Shown one piece after another: positions 6,970-14,767 of a DNA stretch of 14,812 bases (position 1 is the first letter of the stretch; each line of letters opens with the position of its first letter). This DNA comes from an uncultured Bacilli bacterium (GTDB taxonomy: Bacteria > Bacillota_I > Bacilli_A > ML615J-28 > CAG-698). Below the pieces are notes generated by a model. That model saw nothing but the letters and a program-made list of their open reading frames with translations, did no database searches and was not told where the DNA came from. Location: assembly GCA_947627395.1 (NCBI GenBank), contig CANQVW010000027.1:1-14812 (forward strand), given 5' to 3'. The translations under genes and the position numbers were made by a program.

Positions 6970-7485
6970 ATGAATAGAATTGCGCAGTTTGAAAAAGTAA
7001 GTTGGAAACAATTTTTAAATGATGTAAAAGAAACATTTCCAAATATGAAAGAAGAAGAAATCAAGAATATGTATGAAGAACTTCTTCTTCCCCAAAGAGC
7101 AACCAAAGGTTCTGCAGGATATGATTTTTTTGCCCCATTTGATATCACTCTTTTACCCGACGAAACCATTAAAATTCCCACAGGAATTCGTGTAAAGATG
7201 GAAGAGAATTGGGTATTACAGTGTTTTCCAAGAAGCGGATTAGGATTTAAATATCGTCTTCAATTAAATAATACGGTAGGAATCATTGATAGTGATTACT
7301 ATTATTCATCGAATGAAGGACATATTTTTTCCAAAATGACCAATGACACCAACGAAAATAAAACAGTGAACATCAAAAAAAATACAGGTTTCATGCAAGG
7401 TATTTTCATTGAATATGGAATCACTGTGGATGATGATGCAACATCTATTCGTGATGGTGGATTTGGAAGTACAACAAAAAAATAA
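6970..7485 (+). CDS. dut: dUTP diphosphatase (trimeric dUTPase family)
   Basis: Hydrolyses dUTP to dUMP and pyrophosphate, limiting uracil incorporation into DNA and supplying dUMP for thymidylate synthesis. All five motifs of the trimeric family are visible: AGYDFFAP (49-56), PRSGLGFK (87-94), VGIIDSDYY (103-111), GFMQGIF (140-146) and the C-terminal arm RDGGFGSTTK (161-170). The 171-residue length exceeds the usual ~150. The extra length is mostly about 40 residues before motif 1, plus an acidic/polar stretch after motif 3. It starts two bases after nrdG with AAAGGA as ribosome binding site. Placement with nrdD/nrdG puts nucleotide reduction and dUTP clean-up in one operon, which ends at the terminator just downstream. 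A dCTP deaminase is less likely because motif 3 keeps the dUTPase-type IIDSDY. Confidence 0.92.
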   Translation: MNRIAQFEKVSWKQFLNDVKETFPNMKEEEIKNMYEELLLPQRATKGSAGYDFFAPFDITLLPDETIKIPTGIRVKMEENWVLQCFPRSGLGFKYRLQLNNTVGIIDSDYYYSSNEGHIFSKMTNDTNENKTVNIKKNTGFMQGIFIEYGITVDDDATSIRDGGFGSTTKK

Positions 7486-7491
7486 ATAGAA

Positions 7492-7520
7492 CCCCTATGA
7501 AGATTTTCATGGGGGCTTTT
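7492..7520 (+). terminator. Intrinsic terminator of the nrdD-nrdG-dut operon
   Basis: A 10-base-pair stem (7492-7501 with 7506-7515, one G-T wobble) closes a four-base loop and is followed by C and TTTT. It begins seven bases after the dUTPase stop. Confidence 0.85.
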
Positions 7521-7561
7521 AAATGTGACTTTTGATAACAGCATCATTCTGATTAGTATTC

Positions 7562-7575
7562 AGATTATGTAATCT
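7562..7575. repeat. 14-base palindrome upstream of the GH18 gene
   Basis: AGATTA-TG-TAATCT forms 6-base arms around two bases, roughly 55 bases before the predicted -10 box of the GH18 gene. A related CTGATTA sits just upstream. It could be an operator or chance AT-rich symmetry; nothing in the sequence decides. Confidence 0.2.
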
Positions 7576-7626
7576 TTGGTAAACCTTAAAAAATGAAAAA
7601 AAAGAGTAGCAAAAATAAGAAAAATG

Positions 7627-7635
7627 TGATATAGT
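7627..7635 (+). promoter_or_regulatory. Predicted extended -10 promoter of the GH18 lipoprotein gene
   Basis: TGATATAGT combines an extended -10 TG with a TATAGT hexamer. The -35 position (7607-7612, TAGCAA) is a poor match, as is common for extended -10 promoters. Start would be near 7642, giving a short leader with AAGGAGG at 7650-7656 before the ATG at 7664. Confidence 0.5.
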
Positions 7636-7663
7636 ATTACTAACAATACAAGGAGGATGTAAG

Positions 7664-9271
7664 ATGAAAAAAATATTAATCATCATGTTGTTGGCTTTTA
7701 GTCTTCTTTTAGTTGCATGTAAAGACGGTAAAGAAAAAGAACCAAAACCAACTATTGACCAAAATAAAATTACAGAAGTACAAGATTTTATCGATACTAT
7801 TCCAGCCGTTGATAATATTACATTAGATGATGAAGCCTTCATTCAAAATGTTCGTACATTATATGATGCATTGTCTGATGAAGAAAAAGCATTGGTAACG
7901 AATTATAGTGTATTAGAAAATGCGGAAAGTAGAATCCAACAAATTAAAGATGAGAATGCTGCACTTCAAGCATTTAATCAAGAAGCTGTTCGTTATGCAA
8001 AACAAGAATTGGATAAAATTATTCCTCAAACTGTAACAGATGATATTGAACTTCCGGTGACTTATACCTATCAAGATCAAAAGGTTCGTTATGGATGGAC
8101 ATCCAGTCATCCTAATGTTCTTTCCATTGGTGGAAAAGTTCATCGTGGATATGAAGATGTAACTGTAACATTAACCATTCGTGTTACTTTCGCCAATATT
8201 ACTGATGTTGTTACAAAACAAGTTTTAGTTCCTAAAATTGAATTAAAAGATATTTCTAAAAGTAAACCTGTGTTTGCCTATTTACAAAATGCAACTTATA
8301 AATCCTTTACAGAAACAGAGTTAAAAACCATTGATGTCATTAATTTCTGTTTTGCAAGTATTGATCCTGACACATTTGCAATTGATATGTCTTCATTAAC
8401 AAAACTTCAAGAAGTTACAGAAGTTCGTAATAAAGGAATCCGTGTTGTTGTTTCTTTTGGTGGATATGGAGCAGCAGGTAAACCTTATTCTAATGCTGCA
8501 TCTACTGAAAATGGTAGAAAAACCTTTGCTGCTAATGTTGTGAAGATGTTAGAAGAATATGGTGTTGATGGAATTGATTTAGACTGGGAGTATCCTGGAT
8601 ATAATACAGGAAGAGATACATCAGTGGATCGACCAAATTATACCTTATTGGTTCAAGAACTTTATCGTCAAGTAAAAGCAGCAAATCCAAATTATTTAAT
8701 TACTGCAGCTGTTCCCGGAGGACCTTGGGGACCTGATCGTTATGAATTAGATAAGTTAAATAATTATTTAGATTATTTCCATTTAATGACTTATGATTTA
8801 GATAGTAAAGAGGTATTAACATTCCATACTGCTTTATTTGCATCTGAATATACTGTTGGTCAGTGCACTTGCGATGAAAGTGTAAAAATCTATGAGGATC
8901 GTGGTGTAGATAGCAAAAAGCTTGTTCTTGGCGCTGCATTCTATGGTCGAATTTATGGTGCTTCAGGCTTTTCACCAAAACAAGGAGCATCAGAAGCTGG
9001 TAAAACAATTTTATATACCAATATTAAAAATGAGTATTTAAGTCGTTTAGGACAAGGTGTAACACGTTATTGGGATGATAAAGCAAAAGCACCTTACTTA
9101 TATGATGATGTAAATCATAAGTTCATTTCTTATGATGATGAAGAAAGTATTCGTCAAAAATGTCAATATGTGATTGCAAATCAATTAGGTGGATTAATGT
9201 TCTGGGAACTTGGAGAAGATCAAACCCATACACTTATTGAAGCTGTATATGAAGGTACTTTAAATTTCTAA
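7664..9271 (+). CDS. GH18 family (chitinase-like) surface lipoprotein
   Basis: A 535-residue predicted lipoprotein. The signal peptide ends in the lipobox LVAC, so Cys19 should be lipidated and the protein anchored outside the membrane. Residues 35-95 form a charged helical segment with the DALSDEEKALVTNY motif common in Firmicute surface proteins. Residues about 105-190 look like a small bacterial Ig-like domain (WTSSHPNVLSIGG core). The catalytic GH18 barrel starts near 202. It shows the SxGG strand motif SFGG (264-267), the catalytic DGIDLDWE (302-309) with acid Glu309, MTYDL (375-379), and a late Trp in MFWELGED (512-519). GH18 enzymes cleave beta-1,4-N-acetylglucosamine linkages by substrate-assisted catalysis. 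Chitin, N-glycans or cell-wall glycan are all possible substrates; the DxxDxDxE site is intact, so it is probably active. It is a single-gene unit with its own promoter and no obvious terminator before the trp promoter. Confidence 0.9.
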   Translation: MKKILIIMLLAFSLLLVACKDGKEKEPKPTIDQNKITEVQDFIDTIPAVDNITLDDEAFIQNVRTLYDALSDEEKALVTNYSVLENAESRIQQIKDENAALQAFNQEAVRYAKQELDKIIPQTVTDDIELPVTYTYQDQKVRYGWTSSHPNVLSIGGKVHRGYEDVTVTLTIRVTFANITDVVTKQVLVPKIELKDISKSKPVFAYLQNATYKSFTETELKTIDVINFCFASIDPDTFAIDMSSLTKLQEVTEVRNKGIRVVVSFGGYGAAGKPYSNAASTENGRKTFAANVVKMLEEYGVDGIDLDWEYPGYNTGRDTSVDRPNYTLLVQELYRQVKAANPNYLITAAVPGGPWGPDRYELDKLNNYLDYFHLMTYDLDSKEVLTFHTALFASEYTVGQCTCDESVKIYEDRGVDSKKLVLGAAFYGRIYGASGFSPKQGASEAGKTILYTNIKNEYLSRLGQGVTRYWDDKAKAPYLYDDVNHKFISYDDEESIRQKCQYVIANQLGGLMFWELGEDQTHTLIEAVYEGTLNF

Positions 9272-9297
9272 AATATGAACAAAATCACAAAAAAGAA

Positions 9298-9326
9298 TTG
9301 ACAAGTAAAAATAAAAATGTTACAAT
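9298..9326 (+). promoter_or_regulatory. trp operon promoter
   Basis: A perfect TTGACA (9298-9303), a 17-base spacer and TACAAT (9321-9326) give a near-consensus promoter with a start near 9333. That is just before the first T-box helix. Such a strong promoter fits an operon controlled downstream by transcription termination. Confidence 0.85.
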
Positions 9327-9332
9327 GAACAA

Positions 9333-9607
9333 AACCGTTGAAGTGGAGATAACGGCAATGATGCCTTTCAAGAGAGCCTGCGTTGGTGAGAATCAGGTAA
9401 GAAACAAGTTGTCAAATGGACCACTGAGGGTGCAGTCAAATGAGAAAAGTTTTTCTCAGAGTATTCTGCAACGTGAAAGCATACGTCAGTTGCTAGGAGT
9501 ATGATGGTACTCTACAAAGGGCACGAGCTATCGTGAAAACAAGGTGGCACCGCGGATAAAACATTTATTCGTCCTTGATAGATTTTTTCTATCGGGGACG
9601 TTTTTTT
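9333..9607 (+). promoter_or_regulatory. T-box riboswitch with tryptophan (TGG) specifier
   Basis: This leader fills most of the 363-base gap before trpE. Stem I is closed by AGTGG (9342-9346) with CCACT (9421-9425). The specifier loop presents TGG (9417-9419) followed by A, so it should read the CCA anticodon of tRNA-Trp. A distal CCTG/CAGG hairpin carries the GGTGAGAA terminal-loop sequence. Further hairpins are 9431-9470, 9497-9512 and 9522-9535. The T-box consensus AAGGTGGCACCGCGG lies at 9541-9555. CAAGG (9540-9544) can pair with CCTTG (9573-9577) and GCG with CGT (9570-9572), leaving the seven-base bulge TGGCACC. That antiterminator uses the 5' arm of the terminator, so the two folds exclude each other. 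The bulge's TGGC complements GCCA, matching a G discriminator base as in bacterial tRNA-Trp. Uncharged tRNA-Trp should switch the operon on. Confidence 0.95.
9570..9607 (+). terminator. T-box-controlled intrinsic terminator before trpE
   Basis: A 12-base-pair stem (9570-9581 with 9589-9600, two internal T-G pairs) closes a seven-base loop and is followed by seven T residues (9601-9607). Its 5' arm is shared with the T-box antiterminator, so it is conditional. Confidence 0.92.
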
Positions 9608-9634
9608 ATTTCCCCGTAGAGTTAGGAGGAACAT

Positions 9635-11095
9635 ATGAAAGTTATACCCAGCCTAGATGAAGCAAAAAAAATCAAAGAGCAAGGAAAATATACCATTATT
9701 CCCGTTAGTTTAACGTTACTTGCTGATCAAATCACACCCATAGAGGCACTGAAAATCATTAAAAAAAGAACAAGTCATTGTTATATATTAGAATCTGTCA
9801 TGGAAAAAGAAAAAAGAGGAAGATATACTTTTTTAGGATATGATCCTTTGTATGAAGTGACTTTGCAAGATCACACGATGAAAATAGGAAATCATACGAT
9901 GGTTATAGATGATCCGTCTCAAGAACTTAAGAAATTACTTGAACCATATCGATGTCCTATTTTTTCTGATTTACCTTCGTTTACAGGAGGATTTGTTGGA
10001 TATTTTTCTTTTGAATATTTTGGTTATCTTGAGCCAAGTATTCGTCAAAATGAAAAAGATCCTCATCACTTTAAAGATTTAGATTTAATGTTATTTGATA
10101 AATTAATTGTGTTTGATCACTTTTCTAAAACAATGATTTTAATTCATCATATTTCTTTAGATCATTTAGAAAGTGAATATGTAAAAGCATTAGAGGATTT
10201 AAAAGAGTTAGCAAAATTACTCTTTTCTTCTCATCCTTTGATTGAATATCCTGGTCATTTAAAAGAAGATTTTGTTCCACTTTTTTCTAAAGAAGAATTT
10301 ACGGATCAAGTAAAGAAGGCGAAAAAACATATTCATGAAGGAGATATTTTTCAAATTGTTTTATCCAATGTATTTAGTGCATCCTATGAAGGAAGTTTAT
10401 TCAATACCTATCGAATGTTAAGAAGTATTAATCCATCTCCTTATATGTTTTATTTTTCAGGAACCGATGTGGAAGTGGCAGGAGCATCTCCTGAAACCTT
10501 AGTTAAACTAGAAAATGGCATGGTCTACACTTTTCCATTAGCAGGCACCAGACCAAGAGGAAAAACACAAGAAGAAGATGAAAAGTTAGAACAAGAACTT
10601 TTATCAGATGAAAAAGAACTTGCGGAACATAATATGTTAGTCGATTTGGGGCGAAATGATTTAGGAAAGATTTGTACATTTAACTCTGTTCGACTTGAAA
10701 AATTACATACCATTGAAAGATATTCTCATGTAATGCATATTGCCTCTTGTATTGGGGGAAAACTAAAAGAAGAAAAAGATGCATTTGATGTTATAGAAGC
10801 TGTTTTACCTGCGGGTACATTATCCGGTGCACCTAAAATTAAAGCTTGCCAGTTGATACATGAATTAGAAAACTATAAAAGAGGAATATATGGAGGTGCA
10901 GTTGGTTATATTGATTTTCATGGCAATATGGATATGTCCATTGCCATTCGTATGGCTTATCAAAAAAATGGAAAAGTTTTTGTTCGTAGTGGAGCAGGAA
11001 TTGTTGCTGATTCCAATCCTGAAAAAGAATATGAAGAATGTCTTCATAAAGCAAAGGCCGTTTTTCATGCGATTCAGGAAGCAAGTCAACTTTAA
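9635..11095 (+). CDS. trpE: Anthranilate synthase component I
   Basis: Converts chorismate plus ammonia, delivered by TrpG, to anthranilate and pyruvate, the first committed step of tryptophan synthesis. At 486 residues it is full length. The N-terminal half carries the tryptophan-binding ILES motif (51-54), and NPSPYMFYF lies at 266-274; both contribute to the allosteric pocket in characterised TrpE proteins, so feedback inhibition is expected. The chorismate-binding half has GASPE (283-287), PLAGTRPRG (301-309), the His of RYSHVMHI (365) and GTLSGAPK (394-401). The start is fixed by AGGAGG about seven bases upstream, right after the leader terminator. The ribosome binding site of trpG overlaps its stop. 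The ILES motif, a downstream trpG and the T-box argue for TrpE over the paralogous PabB. Confidence 0.96.
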   Translation: MKVIPSLDEAKKIKEQGKYTIIPVSLTLLADQITPIEALKIIKKRTSHCYILESVMEKEKRGRYTFLGYDPLYEVTLQDHTMKIGNHTMVIDDPSQELKKLLEPYRCPIFSDLPSFTGGFVGYFSFEYFGYLEPSIRQNEKDPHHFKDLDLMLFDKLIVFDHFSKTMILIHHISLDHLESEYVKALEDLKELAKLLFSSHPLIEYPGHLKEDFVPLFSKEEFTDQVKKAKKHIHEGDIFQIVLSNVFSASYEGSLFNTYRMLRSINPSPYMFYFSGTDVEVAGASPETLVKLENGMVYTFPLAGTRPRGKTQEEDEKLEQELLSDEKELAEHNMLVDLGRNDLGKICTFNSVRLEKLHTIERYSHVMHIASCIGGKLKEEKDAFDVIEAVLPAGTLSGAPKIKACQLIHELENYKRGIYGGAVGYIDFHGNMDMSIAIRMAYQKNGKVFVRSGAGIVADSNPEKEYEECLHKAKAVFHAIQEASQL

Positions 11096-11106
11096 GGAGG
11101 TTTGTT

Positions 11107-11688
11107 ATGATTTTATTGATTGATCATTATGATAGTTTTTCTTATAATCTATATCAGTATTTAGGAGAGATTGATCCAAATATCCGTGTGATTCGTTCGG
11201 ATGAAATGACAGTAGAAGAAATTAAAAACCTTCATCCTAGCCATATTGTGTTATCCCCTGGACCAGGAAGGCCAGAAGATGCCGGAGTGTATTGTGATGT
11301 CATTCAAAGACTAGGATCAACGATTCCAATCCTAGGGGTTTGTTTGGGTCATCAAGCCATTTGCCTTGCTCATCATGCAGACATCACTTATGCAAAAAAA
11401 CTGATGCATGGAAAAACATCGATAATTTCTATTGATTTAAATAGTATATTATTTCAAGGAATCGAAGAGAAGGAAATCAAAGTTGCAAGGTATCATTCAC
11501 TAGTTGCAAGTTTTGAAAACTTTCCCTCGATATTAAAAGTGACTGCCACATCAAAAGATCACGAGATTATGGCTGTTGAACATTGTAAATATCCCATCTA
11601 TGGAGTACAATTTCACCCAGAATCTATGATGACACCTGATGGAAAAACGATATTAAAAAACTTTATTTTGAAAGGAAGAAAAAAATGA
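11107..11688 (+). CDS. trpG: Anthranilate synthase component II (glutamine amidotransferase)
   Basis: Class I glutamine amidotransferase that releases ammonia from glutamine and channels it to TrpE. The 193-residue protein has the oxyanion segment SPGPGRPEDAG (50-60), the nucleophile elbow GVCLGHQ (Cys79) and the second half of the triad in GVQFHPES (His170, Glu172). The HGKTS segment (101-105) is typical of TrpG/PabA. It lies 11 bases after trpE with a strong AAGGAGG and overlaps trpD by four bases (ATGA). A dedicated copy inside the trp operon contrasts with Bacillus subtilis, where a shared PabA in the folate operon does this job. Dual use for folate here cannot be excluded. It is unfused to trpD, unlike in enteric bacteria. 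Confidence 0.95.
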   Translation: MILLIDHYDSFSYNLYQYLGEIDPNIRVIRSDEMTVEEIKNLHPSHIVLSPGPGRPEDAGVYCDVIQRLGSTIPILGVCLGHQAICLAHHADITYAKKLMHGKTSIISIDLNSILFQGIEEKEIKVARYHSLVASFENFPSILKVTATSKDHEIMAVEHCKYPIYGVQFHPESMMTPDGKTILKNFILKGRKK

Positions 11689-12716
11689 TTGAAGAAGCAA
11701 TTAAAAAGATTGTAAATAAAGAAGATTTAACGTATCATGAGGCATATACTGTCATGAATGAAATCATGAATGCCAAGACCACTATGGTGCAAAATGCAGC
11801 TTTTTTAGCAGCATTAAGTACGAAAACATCGAAAGCAGAAACGATTGATGAAATCACAGGATGCGCTATGGCGATGAGAGAACATGCTCTTCCCATTCAA
11901 GTGAATGAAGAGGAGATTGTTGAAATCGTGGGAACGGGAGGAGACCATTCACATTCATTCAATGTTTCCACAACCGCCGCCATTGTTTGTGCAGCGGGAG
12001 GATTAAAGATTGCAAAACACGGAAATCGTGCAGCATCTAGTCAATGTGGAACTGCAGATTGTTTAGAAGCTTTAGGAGTCGAGATTCAAGAATCTCCTGA
12101 ACTTGTTCAAACACTATTAGATAAAGTGGGTATTTCATTTTTGTTTGCGCAAAAATATCATACATCGATGAAATATGTTGCCCCCATTCGTAAGGAACTT
12201 GGAATTAGAACTGTTTTTAATATCTTAGGTCCCCTAACCAACCCCTTACATCCAACCATTCAACTTTTAGGGGTTTATGATGCTTATTTAGTGGAGCCCC
12301 TAGCAAAAGTTTTAATGCAATTAGGAGTCAAACGGGGAATGGTTGTTTATGGCATGGATTCTTTAGATGAAATTTCCATTAGTGCTCCAACCCTTGTCTG
12401 TGAATTTCAAAATGGATGGTATAAAACCTATACCATTACTCCTGAACAATTTGGTTTCACTCGGGCTAAAAAAGAAGATATTCTTGGTGGAAGTAAAGAA
12501 GTCAATGCCAACATCACAAGATCGATTCTAAATAAAGATTTGGGACCGAAAAGAGATATTGTCCTACTTAATGCAGGTGCTTTATTCTATATTGCGAATA
12601 AAACATCTTCCATTGAAGAAGGAATTGATCTTGCAAAAGAAGTGATTGATTCATCTAAAGCTAAAAGTACCTTAGAAGCTTGGGTAAAGTATAGTCATAT
12701 GGAGGATATATCATGA
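11685..12716 (+). CDS. trpD: Anthranilate phosphoribosyltransferase
   Basis: Transfers phosphoribose from PRPP to anthranilate, giving phosphoribosylanthranilate. At 343 residues it is the usual size. The small helical N-terminal domain (1-70) is followed by the PRPP loop GTGGD (83-87), FNVST (92-96), KHGNRA (111-116) and the SQCGTADCLEALG segment (119-131). Also present are RTVFNILGPLTNP (175-187) and the metal-site DE pair in DSLDEIS. It begins in an ATGA overlap with trpG and ends in an ATGA overlap with trpC, so stable coupled translation is likely. All family motifs are intact, with no sign of degradation. Confidence 0.95.
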   Translation: MIEEAIKKIVNKEDLTYHEAYTVMNEIMNAKTTMVQNAAFLAALSTKTSKAETIDEITGCAMAMREHALPIQVNEEEIVEIVGTGGDHSHSFNVSTTAAIVCAAGGLKIAKHGNRAASSQCGTADCLEALGVEIQESPELVQTLLDKVGISFLFAQKYHTSMKYVAPIRKELGIRTVFNILGPLTNPLHPTIQLLGVYDAYLVEPLAKVLMQLGVKRGMVVYGMDSLDEISISAPTLVCEFQNGWYKTYTITPEQFGFTRAKKEDILGGSKEVNANITRSILNKDLGPKRDIVLLNAGALFYIANKTSSIEEGIDLAKEVIDSSKAKSTLEAWVKYSHMEDIS

Positions 12717-13492
12717 ATATCTTAGAAGAAATTGCTTCTTATACCAAAGAAAGAATCAAACAAAAAAAGAAAAGTTACCCTTTAGAAGAAATCAAACAAA
12801 AAGCCTTAAAGTTACCCATCCAAGAAAATCTTTTTTTAAAGTCTTTACAAAAACCAACACTTTCTTTTATCTGTGAAATTAAAAAAGCTTCCCCTTCTAA
12901 AAAAATCATTGACCCTGTTTTTGATTATCTTCACATTGCTCATGAATATGAACAAATCGGGGTAGATGCCATTTCTGTTCTAACAGAACCTAAATGGTTT
13001 ATGGGAAGTGATCAATACTTAGAAGAAATTACCCATCAAGTGAAACTTCCTTGTTTAAGGAAAGATTTTGTTATCGATAAATATATGATTTATGAAGCAA
13101 AAATCCTGGGTGCAGCAGCTGTTTTACTCATTGTATCTTTACTTTCTTTAGATGAGTTAAAACAATACCTGAAGATATGTTCATTGTTAGGATTGGTGGG
13201 GGTTGTTGAAGTGCATGATGAAAAAGAAATTCAAATCGCTTTAGACGCTAAAGCAGAAGTCATTGGCATTAACAATCGTTTCTTAAAAGATTTTACTGTC
13301 AATCTTTCAAGAACCATTTCATTAAAAAATAAAATTCCTTCTAACATTTATGTGATTTCTGAAAGTGGAATATCTTCTAGAAAAGATATATTGAAGTTAG
13401 AAGAAATATCCGTGGATGGTGTATTAATTGGAGAAGTTATGATGAGAAGTCAAAATAAAAAAGAAACTTTAAAGGAGTTAAAGTCATCATGA
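12713..13492 (+). CDS. trpC: Indole-3-glycerol phosphate synthase
   Basis: Closes the indole ring by converting carboxyphenylaminodeoxyribulose phosphate to indole-3-glycerol phosphate. The 259-residue single-domain TIM barrel shows CEIKKASPSKK (54-64; Lys57, Ser60, Ser62), LRKDF with Lys117, VEVH with Glu166, GINNR with Asn187, and ESGIS (217-221). The final phosphate loop is GVLIGE (236-241). These cover the expected catalytic and phosphate-binding positions. It is not fused to trpF as in Escherichia coli. Overlaps with trpD (four bases) and trpF (four bases) place it centrally in the coupled operon. Confidence 0.95.
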   Translation: MNILEEIASYTKERIKQKKKSYPLEEIKQKALKLPIQENLFLKSLQKPTLSFICEIKKASPSKKIIDPVFDYLHIAHEYEQIGVDAISVLTEPKWFMGSDQYLEEITHQVKLPCLRKDFVIDKYMIYEAKILGAAAVLLIVSLLSLDELKQYLKICSLLGLVGVVEVHDEKEIQIALDAKAEVIGINNRFLKDFTVNLSRTISLKNKIPSNIYVISESGISSRKDILKLEEISVDGVLIGEVMMRSQNKKETLKELKSS

Positions 13493-14121
13493 CAAAAGTG
13501 AAGTTTTGTGGAATAAAATCAATAGAAGATATAAAGATGGTATCAATGATAAAGCCAGATTATATTGGTTTTGTGTTCGTAAATAAAAGTAAAAGATATG
13601 TATCTATCGATGATGCAAAAAAATTAAAAAGAAATTTAAGTGAGGATATTCTAACTATTGGTGTTTTTCAAAATGAAGATATAAGTCATATTATGAAAAT
13701 AATAGAAGAAAATATTATTGATGGAATTCAGTTACACGGCCAAGAAAGTATAGAATATATCAAAGAATTAAAAACAAAAACAAATCTTCCCATCATTCAA
13801 GCATTTCCTGTTACAAGTATAGAAGACATCAAACAAGCAAATCAAAGTATTGCCGATTATATTTTGTTAGATCACCCTAATAGTGGACATGGAATGACGT
13901 TTGATTGGACATTCCTGTTAGAAATGAAGCGTCCCTATTTTCTTGCAGGTGGTTTAACCGTAGAAAATGTAAAAGATGTCATTAAGATCTATCATCCATA
14001 TGCGGTTGATGTCAGTTCAGGAATAGAAAGTGAAGGAAAAAAAGATTTTCATAAAATGGATATGTTTATGAAAGAAGTAAAATCTATAAATACATCAGGA
14101 GGATATTATGAAAAAAGGTAG
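13489..14121 (+). CDS. trpF: Phosphoribosylanthranilate isomerase
   Basis: Catalyses the Amadori rearrangement between the TrpD and TrpC reactions. The 210-residue TIM barrel has KFCGIK with catalytic base Cys7, IGFVF (26-30), QLHG (81-84), LLDHP with the proposed acid Asp128, and AVDVSSGIE (172-180). FDW (138-140) is also family-typical. Isoleucine is coded by ATA unusually often for this operon: 11 of 27 Ile codons by my hand count, concentrated toward the 5' half. That hints at a different codon history or only local composition. It overlaps trpC by four bases (ATGA) and trpB by 14 bases, and its 3' end contains the trpB ribosome binding site AGGAGG. Confidence 0.93.
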   Translation: MTKVKFCGIKSIEDIKMVSMIKPDYIGFVFVNKSKRYVSIDDAKKLKRNLSEDILTIGVFQNEDISHIMKIIEENIIDGIQLHGQESIEYIKELKTKTNLPIIQAFPVTSIEDIKQANQSIADYILLDHPNSGHGMTFDWTFLLEMKRPYFLAGGLTVENVKDVIKIYHPYAVDVSSGIESEGKKDFHKMDMFMKEVKSINTSGGYYEKR

Positions 14122-14767
14122 ATTTGGCATTCATGGAGGACAATACCTTCCTGAAACTTTAATGAATGCCATTATAGAATTAGATGAAGCGTATCAGTAT
14201 TATAAAAACGATACTGATTTTCAAAATGAACTTGCTCATTTATTGAATGATTATGCAAATCGTCCCTCTAAATTATATTATGCTAAAAAGATGACAGAAG
14301 ATTTAAAAGGAGCTAAGATTTACTTAAAACGTGAAGATTTAAATCATACAGGAGCTCATAAAATTAACAATGTTTTAGGGCAAGCTTTATTAGCCAAAAA
14401 AATGGGGAAAAAGAGATTGATTGCTGAAACGGGTGCTGGACAACATGGAGTAGCAACAGCAACGGCAGCAGCACTGATGAATATGGAATGTCTCATCTTT
14501 ATGGGAGAAGAAGATATTAAACGTCAATCTTTAAATGTTTATAAAATGAAGTTGTTAGGAGCAGAAGTGATTCATGTTCATAGTGGAACAGGGACTTTAA
14601 AAGATGCTGTTTCGGAAGCGATGAGGGAATGGTGTAATCGAATTGAGGATACTCATTATTGTTTGGGATCTGTGGTTGGTCCCCATCCTTTTCCCATGAT
14701 GGTTCGTGATTTTCAAGCAATTATTTCTAAAGAAACCAAAGTGCAAATGATGGAACAGCAAGTTTGA
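14108..14767 (+). pseudogene. trpB: Tryptophan synthase beta chain, N-terminal half only (interrupted)
   Basis: TrpB condenses indole with serine to tryptophan. The start is clear, with AGGAGG inside trpF five bases before the ATG. Residues 1-218 are a normal TrpB: GQYLPETLM (11-19), the PLP-binding NHTGAHKINN (79-88, Lys85), the catalytic AETGAGQHGVA (106-116, Glu107), and GPHPFPMMVRDFQ (191-203). After MMEQQ the frame gives Val and then TGA at 14765-14767, giving 219 residues instead of about 395. The phosphate-binding GGGSNA motif and the rest of the C-terminal domain are missing. The remaining ~45 bases do not continue TrpB in any forward frame, so a single-base frameshift does not explain it. 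Either the gene is truly broken (insertion, deletion or rearrangement) or the sequence end is a mis-join. As written the product would be inactive. The label pseudogene is conditional on the junction being real. Confidence 0.7.

Noticed and set aside
8700..9008. Minus-strand open frame of 102 codons within the GH18 gene
   Set aside because: It is antisense to clearly conserved GH18 coding sequence, and its residue make-up (rich in His, Gln, Tyr, Leu) is typical of a shadow frame.
9298..9504. 68-codon open frame upstream of trpE, a possible leader peptide
   Set aside because: It overlays the promoter and T-box stem I, has no ribosome binding site, no run of Trp codons and no protein-like composition. 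The RNA structure explains the region.
10839..11123. Several overlapping frames on both strands at the trpE 3' end
   Set aside because: They are shadows of conserved TrpE sequence (GGAVGYIDFHGNMD region) and have no independent start signals.
14740..14767. Programmed ribosomal frameshift in trpB
   Set aside because: No slippery sequence is evident, and neither alternative frame resumes TrpB after the stop.
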